The notes under the pieces: model-generated
Seen by the model: the letters and a program-made list of their open reading frames with translations, nothing else
The model's database searches: none
What the model was told of the DNA's origin: nothing
NCBI GenBank assembly: GCA_034932485.1
Contig: JAYFOQ010000007.1
Span: 8,891-72,890 of the forward strand
Length of the DNA stretch: 64,000 nucleotides
Direction: 5' to 3'
Origin: Gordonibacter sp034932485
Lineage (GTDB): Bacteria; Actinomycetota; Coriobacteriia; Coriobacteriales; Eggerthellaceae
Position numbers and translations under genes: made by a program
Shown here: positions 1 through 9,045 of the stretch, piece by piece
Numbering within the stretch: the first letter of the stretch is position 1
Layout of the letters: each line of letters opens with the position of its first letter

Positions 1-384
1 GTGTTTGTCGACGCACAAACCGATGTCGACCTACTGATTATTGCCCCAAACTGCTTCAACAAAATTATGCAGCAAAATCCCTCGGTAGAGGCGTTTGCCT
101 ATCGTCAGGTAGCGGAGCGATTCTCCGAGGTAATGTGGGTTATGCAACAGGTACTGTTCGTTAGCTTCGACAAACGCCTCGCCACTTATCTACTCGCCGA
201 AGCAGCCGCCCAGCACGGGCTCCGCATTGTGACCACCCACGATACGGTAGCCCGTGATTTAGGTAGTGCTCGAGAAGTAGTTTCACGCATGTTGAAATAT
301 TTCGAGCGTGAAGGTTGGGTAAAGCTTAGTCGCGGCACCATAACGCTCACTAATCCACCGCAACTCAAAATTCTCGCTGAATAA
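1..384 (+). CDS. Crp/Fnr family transcriptional regulator, C-terminal part
   Basis: The gene enters from the left edge, so its true start is outside the window. The visible 127 residues cover the end of the cyclic-nucleotide-like sensor domain, the long dimerisation helix (about residues 27-65) and a C-terminal winged helix-turn-helix, with the recognition part around the residues HDTVARDLGSAREVVSRMLK, typical of Crp/Fnr proteins. No Fnr-type cysteine cluster is visible because the N-terminus is missing. It converges on the oxidoreductase gene at 403 with only 18 bases between the stops and no clear hairpin terminator. Regulated genes cannot be inferred from this piece. Confidence 0.85.
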   Translation: MFVDAQTDVDLLIIAPNCFNKIMQQNPSVEAFAYRQVAERFSEVMWVMQQVLFVSFDKRLATYLLAEAAAQHGLRIVTTHDTVARDLGSAREVVSRMLKYFEREGWVKLSRGTITLTNPPQLKILAE

Positions 385-402
385 AAAACTTACCTCCTTG
401 TC

Positions 403-3400
403 TTATTTTTTACGGCTACTCTTTGCAGCTTCTTCCTGCAGATATCCCACAAAAAGCGGAACGAGCGGCGGGACGAGTTGTGGTATATAGCTGGGCATGA
501 GCGCATTCATTGTCTTGGGCAGCAAATCGGGCATAAGGGCTGCCATGTCGGCAGGCATATCACCAATATAGGCCTCAACCTCGGCCACCATGTCGGGCAT
601 AACCTTTCCCAAAATACCAGGTGCCATCTTGGGAAACATGATCGGCATCATCCGGGTTAACATCGCCGCCCCCCACTTAGACCCACCCATGGATAGCATC
701 ATCGAACCCATACCAGCAGGCATCGCATTGAGCATCTGGGGAAATAGGCGCACCATGAAGTTCGCCATGTGCTGAGGCTGCATCAACACAATGAAGCGCT
801 CGAAATAACTCCACATGTATGAAGTGTAGACATCGGTGGGCTTAATGTCATGGCCCGCAGCAACCGCCACCACGCGCGCCAGATCGTCTATCTTGACATC
901 GATACCGCCCTTTTCAGCAGAATCGCGCAGCTGCACCTGGCAGCACGGACAGAGCGCAACCACGGTATGAGCACCAGCGTCAACCGCCTCTTGCAGACGC
1001 GCACAACCAAGTTTCGGAGCAACAGGTAACTCGCCAACCAGCGTAACTACCGATCCGCAGCACAGAGCATCTTGACGGTTATGTTCCATTTCCACGTAGT
1101 TGATTCCCGGGATGGCTTTTAGCATGTCGCGCGGTGGTTCATAAATACCCTGCGCTCTGCCTGCATGACAGGAGTCGTGGAAGGTAACCGTGCTATCACC
1201 AAAGACTGGTGCATCCAACTTTAGAGTGCCTGCAGCAAGCGCAGGAGCAATAACCTCGCTGTAATGCTTAACCTCGAACTCGTAAGGCTCTCCCCGTCGT
1301 CGGGCCTCTTCGGCGTACATCTCCTTCCATACCAACGAGCAAGCAGGACACGATGCGACAATGGTCTTGGCGCCCCGAGCACGTGCCATGTCTACATTGC
1401 GACGGTATGACTCAACAAACAATTCGTCCTTACCTGCCATTTTCATAGGAATACCGCAGCACGATTCTTCGGTTCCGCCATAAGCAACGCTTAGCCCGCT
1501 GTCCTGCAAAAGACGCAGTGTTGCTTCGGCAATATCTGTCTCTACGTAGCTCGCCGTACACCCAGCAAAGAAGAGCACGTCAGCTTGTTCGGGAATCTTT
1601 TTCGCCACGTCATCAGGAAGCCAGTCGGCGCGATGAGCTCGCTTTCCTGCCCAGATATCCCCTTCGCCCGCAAGCGAGGCAGCCATCATCTCAAAAGGAG
1701 GAAACGTTCCCATCCCTTGCTCTTCCACTAAGTTATTACGCAACGCCATACCATTATGCGAAACAGGAAGCTGCAATTGGCAGCGATTATCACAACGTTC
1801 GCAGGTGGTGCAGGATAAAAACGTATCTGTACTTGCTCGATCCCATTTTTCTCGACCAGTATAGACGTCGCGAAGCCAGGTATACTTACCACGTGGACTC
1901 TGGCTTTCCCAGCCGCGCCCCGTGTATTGCTCGCACGTACTAACACAGTACCCACAACGCGAACAGGCTACTGCCATAAAGGCAACATCGCCGGGAATAC
2001 CGTTTCGCTGAGGCCCGACAGCAGCTCTTTTGGGTTTCGCCGCATTAGCCACAGGACGAATAACGCCCTCCATGCTCAAAGCCAAGCCCATCAACGTATC
2101 CAGCGCACCTCCCCCCTCTCCAGGCAACGCAAGCACCTTACCAGGATTCATGAGGCCATCTGGGTCGACACGTTGTTTGAATGCGCGTAGACGCTGCTGC
2201 TTCTGTGTGCCAAGAATACGGTTCGCCTGCTTGCGAAAATATAGCCCCGTCGCATAGCCACTGCCACCATGAGTGTTTGCGATCTTAATAACGGAGAGGG
2301 ATAGCGCGAAGGCAAGATTAAAAGCAAACGTACGCTCATCATGAGGAATATACCCCAACAGCACCGCGCTACCGTCGGCCGCCACCATGCCCTCCAGAAC
2401 AAAAGGCTGATCAATCTTGCGTTCTATCTCGTCGAGCACTTCGGCAATATTCTCACTGGGCACAACCACCTCAGTAGGAATAATGCTCGGGCCCAAACGC
2501 TTCAAGCGCATAGGCGCAGTTCGACCCGCCCACTCTCGCTGCGCATCTTCCTCGGATAGCAACACACCCCCGCACGCACGCGTCAGGTTTTGTAACCCCT
2601 CATCAACTACCAATATGCGACTTGCAGGAAACGCGCACATCAATAGGTATGTCTCGGGAAGACGAGCCTCTGCGGCTGTCTCAGAAGCAACCTCATCAAA
2701 CTCATAAGCGTGGCAGGCTCGCCCTGGCAATCTTTTCTTCAGCTTAATCGCTTCGGGATTCAAGAAGGTCAGCGACCACAGAGGAAGCCGTGCCGATCGT
2801 ATACCAGCGACCATCGCATTAAGAGCCGCTGCATCAGGCAACGACACAAGTCGAACCGCCGTTTCTTCACTCCGTCGCACTTTGAAGGTTACTTCAGTGA
2901 TGATGCCGGTAATTCCCTCGGCATCAGCCACCAAATCGAGCAAGTCGCTACCTTCCATAAAGCGAACTTCGCCTTGCGGGTCAATAAGGCGTACCGACAC
3001 AACGCTATCTTTGAACGCACCAAATTCGTAAGAGCCAAAACCACTACCACCCTGAGCAAGCCAACCACCAACGGTTGAACTGGGATAACTAGAGGGATGC
3101 AACCGCACCTCCAAACCCTGAGCCGCCAGAGTGCGATCAAGGTTTTCCCAAATAACACCAGGCTCGCAGCATACGATCTCGGAAGCCTGATCGATAGAGA
3201 TCACCTTCTGCCACCCAGACAAATCAACAACCAGCGCATCTTTACGCGGAAGAACACCACCATACCCGCTCGTCGCCGCAGCCCGAGGCACCACTGCAAC
3301 ACCCGCAGAACGCGTTGCTTGCATGACCCGAATCAGCTGATCTTCGTTAAGAGGACGCACCACCGCACCAGGAATACCCGCCTTAACAAAAGGGTCCACC

Positions 3401-3513
3401 AGCGAAGGCATCACCCCGATGTCACAAGCATAAGCTTTACACTCGCGCCGATCAGAGCGCAACCCCTCTTCCCCGACGATGTCGCGCAACGTCGTAAGCA
3501 ATGCTTCTTTCAT
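403..3513 (-). CDS. FAD-linked oxidase / Fe-S (CCG-domain) fusion oxidoreductase with Met-rich tail
   Basis: A 1036-residue fusion. It starts with an FAD-binding type-4 domain and FAD-oxidase C domain (about residues 40-480), the GlcD/D-lactate dehydrogenase arrangement. Next come two 4Fe-4S motifs near residues 520-580 (CSRCGYCVSTC and CTTCERCDNRC), then two heterodisulfide-reductase-type cysteine-rich domains with CCG signatures near 686 and 818, as in GlpC/LutA. Such fusions oxidise 2-hydroxy acids such as D-lactate or glycolate and pass electrons towards the membrane pool; the substrate is not readable from sequence. The last ~125 residues are unusually rich in Met and Pro (about 20 Met). 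ATG at 3513 is chosen because GAAAGG sits 6 bases upstream; an in-frame start at 3600 lacks this. Confidence 0.85.
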   Translation of the reverse strand: MKEALLTTLRDIVGEEGLRSDRRECKAYACDIGVMPSLVDPFVKAGIPGAVVRPLNEDQLIRVMQATRSAGVAVVPRAAATSGYGGVLPRKDALVVDLSGWQKVISIDQASEIVCCEPGVIWENLDRTLAAQGLEVRLHPSSYPSSTVGGWLAQGGSGFGSYEFGAFKDSVVSVRLIDPQGEVRFMEGSDLLDLVADAEGITGIITEVTFKVRRSEETAVRLVSLPDAAALNAMVAGIRSARLPLWSLTFLNPEAIKLKKRLPGRACHAYEFDEVASETAAEARLPETYLLMCAFPASRILVVDEGLQNLTRACGGVLLSEEDAQREWAGRTAPMRLKRLGPSIIPTEVVVPSENIAEVLDEIERKIDQPFVLEGMVAADGSAVLLGYIPHDERTFAFNLAFALSLSVIKIANTHGGSGYATGLYFRKQANRILGTQKQQRLRAFKQRVDPDGLMNPGKVLALPGEGGGALDTLMGLALSMEGVIRPVANAAKPKRAAVGPQRNGIPGDVAFMAVACSRCGYCVSTCEQYTGRGWESQSPRGKYTWLRDVYTGREKWDRASTDTFLSCTTCERCDNRCQLQLPVSHNGMALRNNLVEEQGMGTFPPFEMMAASLAGEGDIWAGKRAHRADWLPDDVAKKIPEQADVLFFAGCTASYVETDIAEATLRLLQDSGLSVAYGGTEESCCGIPMKMAGKDELFVESYRRNVDMARARGAKTIVASCPACSLVWKEMYAEEARRRGEPYEFEVKHYSEVIAPALAAGTLKLDAPVFGDSTVTFHDSCHAGRAQGIYEPPRDMLKAIPGINYVEMEHNRQDALCCGSVVTLVGELPVAPKLGCARLQEAVDAGAHTVVALCPCCQVQLRDSAEKGGIDVKIDDLARVVAVAAGHDIKPTDVYTSYMWSYFERFIVLMQPQHMANFMVRLFPQMLNAMPAGMGSMMLSMGGSKWGAAMLTRMMPIMFPKMAPGILGKVMPDMVAEVEAYIGDMPADMAALMPDLLPKTMNALMPSYIPQLVPPLVPLFVGYLQEEAAKSSRKK

Positions 3514-3670
3514 GGCAAACCTTTCTCGCGATTTCCTGCGCTCAGGATAGACACTTAGAGGAATGTCTTCCGTGACTGAATCACATATACGCGACAGCAA
3601 GGTAGCAACTGCTGTATCACGCTCAAATTAAATTCAAAGACACCATGAATCTCCCATCACGCACGCAACT

Positions 3671-4471
3671 CTAGGCAGCCACTAAATCACGTCTTTTGAA
3701 ACTCCAGAACGCAGCAGCTAAGGCTACCGCAGAGATTCCTAAAGACAAGATCACGAATGGCAGTTCCAGTTCATGGTTTGCGAGAGCGGTCTGATCAAAA
3801 TATTTAAAGGGCGTAATCACTCGCAAGAAACTCACGCTATCAAACGACGCGTACACCACCCCCAGCATATAGAAAATCAGCACGCTCAGATTACCAATGC
3901 GCGCGCCGATTTCAGGAGCTGGCGCCGCTGCACCCAGCAGAGCACCCAGCGAGAAAAATACAAGGCCTATAAGGAACTGGGCAAGAGTAAAGAAGCCAAA
4001 GGTGACAAGCAAATTTTCCGACAACCCCAGTGCCATATAACCCGCTTGCGAAAATCCTAGGTTCAAAAGACAGAGCATCACAAGGAACACCATACCTGCC
4101 GCAATCTTGGCAACAAGAATAGAGGAACGCGAACGTGGCTTGGTAAAAAGAAACTCATAGGTCTTATCCACACGCTCGCGCGACACCGCAGTGCCTCCCG
4201 CATGGACAGCAAAGATAGCTATGATAATCGTAACGTATACCTCAAGCAGTCCGTAGAAACCTGAAAACGTGGTGATGTCGGCACCCGAAAAACCCATTAC
4301 GGCCAACACGATACGTGGAAACGAGTCGAGCAGGGCGCTCATGGCCCCAACGCCACCAGCTTCCATGCCGGTAAACTTAATGGAACCCGCGAACACAAAT
4401 ACGAACAACGCTAACGCCCAGAGCAAAAAGGGTTTCAATCCAAAGCGCAGGTCTTTCGCAAACACATTCAT
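3671..4471 (-). CDS. ABC-2 type transporter permease (second)
   Basis: A 266-residue integral membrane protein with about six hydrophobic helices, beginning near residue 13 and ending near the C-terminus, in the pattern of BcrB/YxlG-type ABC-2 permeases. It is the last gene of a three-gene minus-strand unit: ATPase (6281-5292), permease (5282-4482) and this one, with 10 bases between the two permeases. The two permeases have equal length and alike layout, so they probably form a heterodimer with the ATPase. The substrate is unknown; homologous systems export peptides, drugs or lipids. Confidence 0.85.
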   Translation of the reverse strand: MNVFAKDLRFGLKPFLLWALALFVFVFAGSIKFTGMEAGGVGAMSALLDSFPRIVLAVMGFSGADITTFSGFYGLLEVYVTIIIAIFAVHAGGTAVSRERVDKTYEFLFTKPRSRSSILVAKIAAGMVFLVMLCLLNLGFSQAGYMALGLSENLLVTFGFFTLAQFLIGLVFFSLGALLGAAAPAPEIGARIGNLSVLIFYMLGVVYASFDSVSFLRVITPFKYFDQTALANHELELPFVILSLGISAVALAAAFWSFKRRDLVAA

Positions 4472-4481
4472 GTCAGCCCAC

Positions 4482-5282
4482 CTAACGCGACAAGACGTCG
4501 CCGACGCGATACTTCACAAACGAAACAATCAGCGCTGCAGCCACCACCAGCACCGCCGTTGCCGCATACTTTGGATCGAACGACCCCGTCGCAAATACCG
4601 TCGAAGGCTCGAAATACTGAAGGGGCGATACATAACGCAGCGCCTCTTCGCCCGTAAGATTCACCAAGGCGCTCATTACAAAACCACCAAAGCCCAGCAC
4701 ACTAGCCATACCCGATACGCTGCGCACCCGACGCAGAAACGTCGCCGCAAGTACGCCCAAAGACAGAAACACTCCTTGCGTGCCCATCAAACCAAGCGAC
4801 GCCAAAGCAACCTCCCCCGAAGAGGTACTTGTATCCCCCGAAACCGCATGCACCGCCATCGAAACAGCAACATACAACACATTTACTACAACGAGACCGG
4901 TCACGCATGCCAACAACTTCGCCAAAAACACCTTCGTACGACTGAGGGGTTTTGTGAGCAAGAAATCGGTGCATACGGAACGCTTCTCGCGAGCAAACAC
5001 CGACAACGCCAACGATGCTGCAAAGATAGCCCCCACCAATGACAGGTACAAATTTCCAAACGCATAAAATCCACCATAGCTAAACAGCCCCTCTAGCGAG
5101 AGACCAAACGCTGCGGCGAACTCGGGGGGAAACCCCTGCAATACGGTTGTTACCTGGCTTTCTGCGCCTGCGTAAATAGGATACGCACCCAACATAAGCA
5201 AGACCAGCAACCCCACAAGCACCATTAGCTGAACCGCTATACCACCCGCCTGACGGCGCAATTCAAATAAATAGACGTTCAT
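4482..5282 (-). CDS. ABC-2 type transporter permease (first)
   Basis: A 266-residue permease with about six membrane helices, starting with a short basic N-terminus and a hydrophobic stretch near residues 15-35, followed by an extracytoplasmic loop. The ATG at 5282 is preferred over the GTG at 5291 because AGGTGG lies 5 bases upstream of it, inside the end of the ATPase gene region. It is probably co-translated with the ATPase and pairs with the permease at 3671-4471. Substrate not determinable. Confidence 0.85.
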   Translation of the reverse strand: MNVYLFELRRQAGGIAVQLMVLVGLLVLLMLGAYPIYAGAESQVTTVLQGFPPEFAAAFGLSLEGLFSYGGFYAFGNLYLSLVGAIFAASLALSVFAREKRSVCTDFLLTKPLSRTKVFLAKLLACVTGLVVVNVLYVAVSMAVHAVSGDTSTSSGEVALASLGLMGTQGVFLSLGVLAATFLRRVRSVSGMASVLGFGGFVMSALVNLTGEEALRYVSPLQYFEPSTVFATGSFDPKYAATAVLVVAAALIVSFVKYRVGDVLSR

Positions 5283-5291
5283 GGATACCAC

Positions 5292-6281
5292 CTAGCGCCC
5301 TGATGCACGCGAAGCAGAAGGGGAACTCTTTCCAACCAAAACCGCTTCGTCGTCTTCCGGCTTGCTGTTAGGGTTTCTCGCTGTGGCGTTCTGCGCGATA
5401 TCATCGGAATAATAGTGCAAGAACACTTCTTCAAGCGTGGGTTCCGTAATGTCGATGTTCGCAAGCGGAAGATCGCCCAATTTTGCCAACAGCACATTGC
5501 AATCACCTTCATACACAAAGCTAGCATGCACCCCGTCCACTTCAACGGCGGCAACACCGGGGAACGTCAACGACGCGGGTATCACTGGATTTTTCGCTAT
5601 GAGCGTTACCCGCTTCACCGCGGTCTGCTGCAGTGCTGCGATGCTCTGGGTGTCAACAATACGTCCTTCTTTGATAATGGCAACACGATCGCAAATGCGC
5701 TGTACTTCACTTAAAATGTGCGACGAAAAAAGCACGGTGGCACCGCGTTCGTTCTCTTGCCGTATCAGCTCGAAAAACGTCTTTTGCATCAACGGATCTA
5801 AACCACTCGTAGGTTCATCCAAGATGATGAGACGCGGACTATGAAGCAACCCTTGTACGATACCCACTTTTTTCTTATTACCCAAACTCATGTCTTCGAT
5901 TTTGCGGTTTAGGTCGAGCTCCAGCACCTCCGACAATTCACGAATGCGCTGATTGCAGTCTTTTTTATAGAAACTAGCGGAATAGTTCAGCAAATCGATT
6001 GCCCGCATGCGGTCGTAATAAAACACTTCGCTGGGGAGATAACCTACGTCGGCCAGAATACGTGTACTGTCGTGTTGGCAGTCCAATCCGAAAATACGAG
6101 CTTCGCCACTCGTCTTGCGGATAAGTGATAGCAGCGTGCGAATAGTGGTAGACTTTCCCGCCCCATTCGGACCAATAAAGCCGAATACCTCGCCCTCTTC
6201 AATTTGCATGTCTACGTCCACGATGCCGCGTGCCCTACCGAAGCGTTTGGTTAGCTTACGCGTTTCGATCACAGCGTCCAT
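5292..6281 (-). CDS. ABC transporter ATP-binding protein
   Basis: A 329-residue nucleotide-binding protein that powers the two downstream ABC-2 permeases. Walker A reads GPNGAGKST near residue 40, the signature region MSLGNKKKVGIVQGL is close to 135, Walker B is LIILDEPTSGLDPL, and the H-loop SSHILSE follows. The C-terminal ~80 residues form the accessory domain usual for BcrA/YxlF-type exporters. ATG at 6281 follows AGGAGAGGTT closely; in-frame codons further upstream encode composition unlike the family and overlap the divergent intergenic region with engB. Confidence 0.9.
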   Translation of the reverse strand: MDAVIETRKLTKRFGRARGIVDVDMQIEEGEVFGFIGPNGAGKSTTIRTLLSLIRKTSGEARIFGLDCQHDSTRILADVGYLPSEVFYYDRMRAIDLLNYSASFYKKDCNQRIRELSEVLELDLNRKIEDMSLGNKKKVGIVQGLLHSPRLIILDEPTSGLDPLMQKTFFELIRQENERGATVLFSSHILSEVQRICDRVAIIKEGRIVDTQSIAALQQTAVKRVTLIAKNPVIPASLTFPGVAAVEVDGVHASFVYEGDCNVLLAKLGDLPLANIDITEPTLEEVFLHYYSDDIAQNATARNPNSKPEDDEAVLVGKSSPSASRASGR

Positions 6282-6609
6282 AACCTCTCCTCCTCGCACG
6301 TTTAGTGCCCCACCCGCCTTCGCGAGCCGCCCTACATAAAGCCGCCCTGCATAAAGAGAATATAGCGTTTTTGATGCAAAAAGATTACTATCGTTGCGAA
6401 ACGGACAGCAACGCAGACGACAACACAGACAGCAAACGAATGAACAGCGATGAGCAAATATCCAAGGCAACTCTTCGCAAGCCACATGGTGAAACTGCGA
6501 CGAAGCCGGGTTCTTCTGGCCTAATCCTAGCGCTTTCAGGTACCATGCAGGAAGATCAAGCATCGGGCACATCGCCGAAACACTTCTGCTTACCGATAAG
6601 GAGCACCGT
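6282..6609. promoter_or_regulatory. Divergent intergenic region, ABC exporter / engB
   Basis: A 328-base gap between divergent genes must hold both promoters, but no convincing -35/-10 pair was found. It contains a near-perfect 15-base direct repeat, GCCGCCCTACATAAA at 6326-6340 followed directly by GCCGCCCTGCATAAA at 6341-6355, close to the ABC start, possibly an operator. Confidence 0.4.
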
Positions 6610-7206
6610 ATGAACTTCAACAACGTGACCTACGAGAAATCGTTTGGCACCTCCGAGCAGCTGGAGCCTTCGACGGCACCCGAAATCGCATTTGCAGGCC
6701 GGTCAAACGTAGGAAAATCTTCCCTACTGAACAAACTATTCAATAGAAAAGGTTTGGCGAAAGTATCGCAAACACCTGGCAAAACAGCTACCATCAATTT
6801 CTTTGACGGCAGCGGCGTGAAATTTGTCGACTTACCCGGATATGGCTACGCCAAAGTGTCGAAATCTGAAAAAGCCCGCTGGTCAGAATTGATTGAAGGA
6901 TACTTCAATCAAGATCGCGAGTTTACCCTTGTTGTATCGTTAATCGACATTCGCCACGATCCGTCCGAGCTCGACGTAAACATGGTGAACTTCCTGCGCG
7001 AAGCCGATTTGCCCTTTGTGGTGGCATTAACGAAGGCCGACAAGCTCAGCCGTCAGCAGCAAATGAAGCAGAAAGCCGCCATCAAGCGCAAGCTTGCCCT
7101 CGGACCCGATGCTCCCATGGTGGTAACATCATCGGCCAAAGGTGACGGCATAGACGAACTGCGCGGGATTATCCGAGATGCCGTAAGCCAGCGTCAGGTA
7201 ATTTAG
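6610..7206 (+). CDS. engB: Ribosome biogenesis GTPase YihA/YsxC/EngB
   Basis: A 198-residue TRAFAC GTPase that assists maturation of the 50S ribosomal subunit. G1 is GRSNVGKSS near residue 30, G3 is DLPGYGYAKV near 78, G4 is TKAD near 140 and G5 is SSAKGDG. Length and motif spacing match EngB. The start follows AAGGAGCACCGT, a good ribosome-binding site. It is a single gene divergent from the ABC exporter. Confidence 0.95.
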   Translation: MNFNNVTYEKSFGTSEQLEPSTAPEIAFAGRSNVGKSSLLNKLFNRKGLAKVSQTPGKTATINFFDGSGVKFVDLPGYGYAKVSKSEKARWSELIEGYFNQDREFTLVVSLIDIRHDPSELDVNMVNFLREADLPFVVALTKADKLSRQQQMKQKAAIKRKLALGPDAPMVVTSSAKGDGIDELRGIIRDAVSQRQVI

Positions 7207-7792
7207 GCTCTTCTCAAACACCCCACCCGACAGAAGGCGCTGCGGGGCTCACGCTAGAAAGTGCTGCGGAGCTCACGCTAGAAAGCGCTGCGGAGCTCAC
7301 GTCAATAATCGAACCGATTAGCTCAGCCTGCCGTTGGTGCAAAGTTAGGCCAGCTTGATATTTGCTCGTAGCGTTCGCGTAGGTGATAGGGCCGATAATG
7401 CCATATTATCGTCGATTTGCTGCAAGGGGTTCGGTACTCTTACAAGATACGCTTGAAGACTATTATCGTTTTGCCTGATCAGGATAGAGTCTCTGATTTA
7501 CACGCTGGATTAAGGTCGTGAAAGGGTGCTTGAAGGGGGGCTTCAAACGCCTGATTCTGCAACAAATCGTTCAAAACTTGGCGTAGGAGCCGCTACTGGA
7601 TACTCGGCGTTTGTCATCGACTACTCGTTGTTTGTCACCGACTACAAGGCGCTTGTTACTCGGCGTTATCACATGCTCTTCCTGATCAATAACCAAAAGA
7701 GCCGAAATCAGCGAAAGATTTCGGCTCTTTTGTGTGGAGGAGGCTTCTGAGGCACCCTGTCTTACATAACCAGTCACAAGCAACAGTGAGGC
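7207..7792. repeat. Intergenic region with two sets of short tandem repeats
   Basis: No credible gene is seen in these 586 bases between convergent engB and the NlpC/P60 gene. Set one is a 24-base unit (GCGCTGCGGAGCTCACGCTAG then AAA) at 7237-7260 and 7261-7284 plus a 16-base partial copy at 7285-7300. Set two is a 21-base unit beginning TACTCG at 7601-7621, 7622-7642 and a degenerate copy at 7643-7663. One frame of set two would encode a YSxFVxD heptad, but the reading frame runs through the terminator at 7695-7731, so coding is unlikely. Confidence 0.6.
7695..7731. terminator. Intrinsic terminator, likely bidirectional
   Basis: Perfect 15-base inverted repeat AAAAGAGCCGAAATC / GATTTCGGCTCTTTT around a 7-base loop, with A and T runs on both sides. 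It lies between convergent genes and can serve either direction, mainly the NlpC/P60 gene on the minus strand. Confidence 0.8.
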
Positions 7793-8926
7793 CTACCAAG
7801 GCGGACGAACAATTTTCATGTCGCCCTGTACGGGGCCCTGTATCACGCCGACGCCGTAGGTGGCCGAGTGGATCATCTGGCCTCCACCGATATAGATACC
7901 ACAATGCCCCCAGCTCACCGCGACATCACCCGGTTGAGGGTCGGAAACCTGAGGCCACGCCATGAACGTATTAGTACTACCCATGCGCGAGTAGCTGCCG
8001 CTCAAGCAAAACGAAACAAACCCGGAACAGTCGTACATGGTTGGTCCGGCGCCGTAACTTGGATCGTCGTAACCGTAGGGCTTACCCAGTTGGCTATACG
8101 CTCGGCCAACAACCGAACCAGCTATGGGTTCGTTGTAATCAGGCTGAGAGGGAGTTGTCGGGGTGTAATCGCCGGAGCCCGTTGTGCCTCCGCCACCCGA
8201 CGTATCACCACTCGTGGCGCCTCCATTAGCACCCGCAGCCGACCTATCAACAACCTCCTGGGCTTTCGCTGCATCAGCCGCCTGCTGGGCTGCACGTTCT
8301 TTATTCAGCATCTCGGTAGCCTCGGCACTCAGGCCATCATAGGTCGCTTGCATGGCGGCCATTGTGCTTGCCGTCTCGTCCTTCGCGCGTTTAGCTTCGT
8401 TGGCCTTCTCGGTGGCCACACGCTGCTGTTCTGCGTAGGTTGCCTCCTGCTCCTGCACTTCGGCACGAAGCTCTTTTGTTTGTTGAACAAGGTCGGAGTC
8501 GTTTTGGTTCATAACATTAAGAATGTCCCAATTCGAAGCGAACGCTTCGAACGTGGTGGAACCAAGCAGCAGATCGAAAATCGTAGCGCTACCGGTGCGA
8601 TACATACTACGTGCCCTCGAACCAAGTCGTTCCTGCAAATCGGCGATCTGCGACGTTGCCTCACCGATGCGCGCCTGAGCCGCATCGCGATTTGCCTCGG
8701 CCTCTTGCTGCGTTTTCAGCGCATCATCATAGGTGTCAGCGGCCTGACTTAGCTTGCTCTGCATTGTATTCAAAGAAGCGAGGGCTGTTTGCGCCTCGGC
8801 CTGTTTTTCGGCGGCCGTGGGCTCAGCGAATGCGAGCGAAGGAAGCATGAGCGATGTGGCAAGTGCCACAGCAGTAAATCCTGCAAACACACCTTTAATA
8901 CGCGAACGCGATACGATGTAGTGCAT
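7793..8926 (-). CDS. Secreted NlpC/P60 peptidoglycan hydrolase with coiled coil
   Basis: A 377-residue secreted endopeptidase likely cutting peptidoglycan stem peptides during division. A Sec signal peptide ends near residue 34 (LAFAEP). Residues 40-220 are Ala/Gln/Glu-rich coiled coil, as in PcsB/CwlO/RipA-type hydrolases. A Gly/Ser/Thr linker (about 225-260) precedes a C-terminal NlpC/P60 domain with the catalytic Cys in YDCSGF and His in WGHCGIY, plus a second conserved His in QMIHSA. GGAGGA stands 7 bases before the ATG. Downstream is the strong terminator at 7695-7731. FtsEX, usually the activator of such hydrolases, is not in the window. Confidence 0.92.
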   Translation of the reverse strand: MHYIVSRSRIKGVFAGFTAVALATSLMLPSLAFAEPTAAEKQAEAQTALASLNTMQSKLSQAADTYDDALKTQQEAEANRDAAQARIGEATSQIADLQERLGSRARSMYRTGSATIFDLLLGSTTFEAFASNWDILNVMNQNDSDLVQQTKELRAEVQEQEATYAEQQRVATEKANEAKRAKDETASTMAAMQATYDGLSAEATEMLNKERAAQQAADAAKAQEVVDRSAAGANGGATSGDTSGGGGTTGSGDYTPTTPSQPDYNEPIAGSVVGRAYSQLGKPYGYDDPSYGAGPTMYDCSGFVSFCLSGSYSRMGSTNTFMAWPQVSDPQPGDVAVSWGHCGIYIGGGQMIHSATYGVGVIQGPVQGDMKIVRPPW

Positions 8927-9045
8927 GTGGGGTCCTCCACCTGCGTTTCGTAGCCTTACAGATGTTTGATAGTGTAACAGAACGCGTCAAACTATCGACA
9001 GCCCACAGCCCAATTGCCACGCGAACATCACAGGAACCAAAGGCT

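Noticed and set aside
403..3600. Longer start of the FAD/Fe-S gene at 3600
   Set aside because: The extra 29 residues are unlike the family, and the ATG at 3513 has a clear ribosome-binding site.
7300..7400. tRNA-like fragment (GATTAGCTCAG near 7316-7326)
   Set aside because: The D-arm-like sequence is not followed by an anticodon arm or a GGTTCGAATCC T-arm; no cloverleaf can be drawn.
7526..7750. Plus-strand 74-codon frame with YSxFVxD repeats
   Set aside because: It runs through a strong terminator hairpin and has no ribosome-binding site; treated as non-coding repeat.
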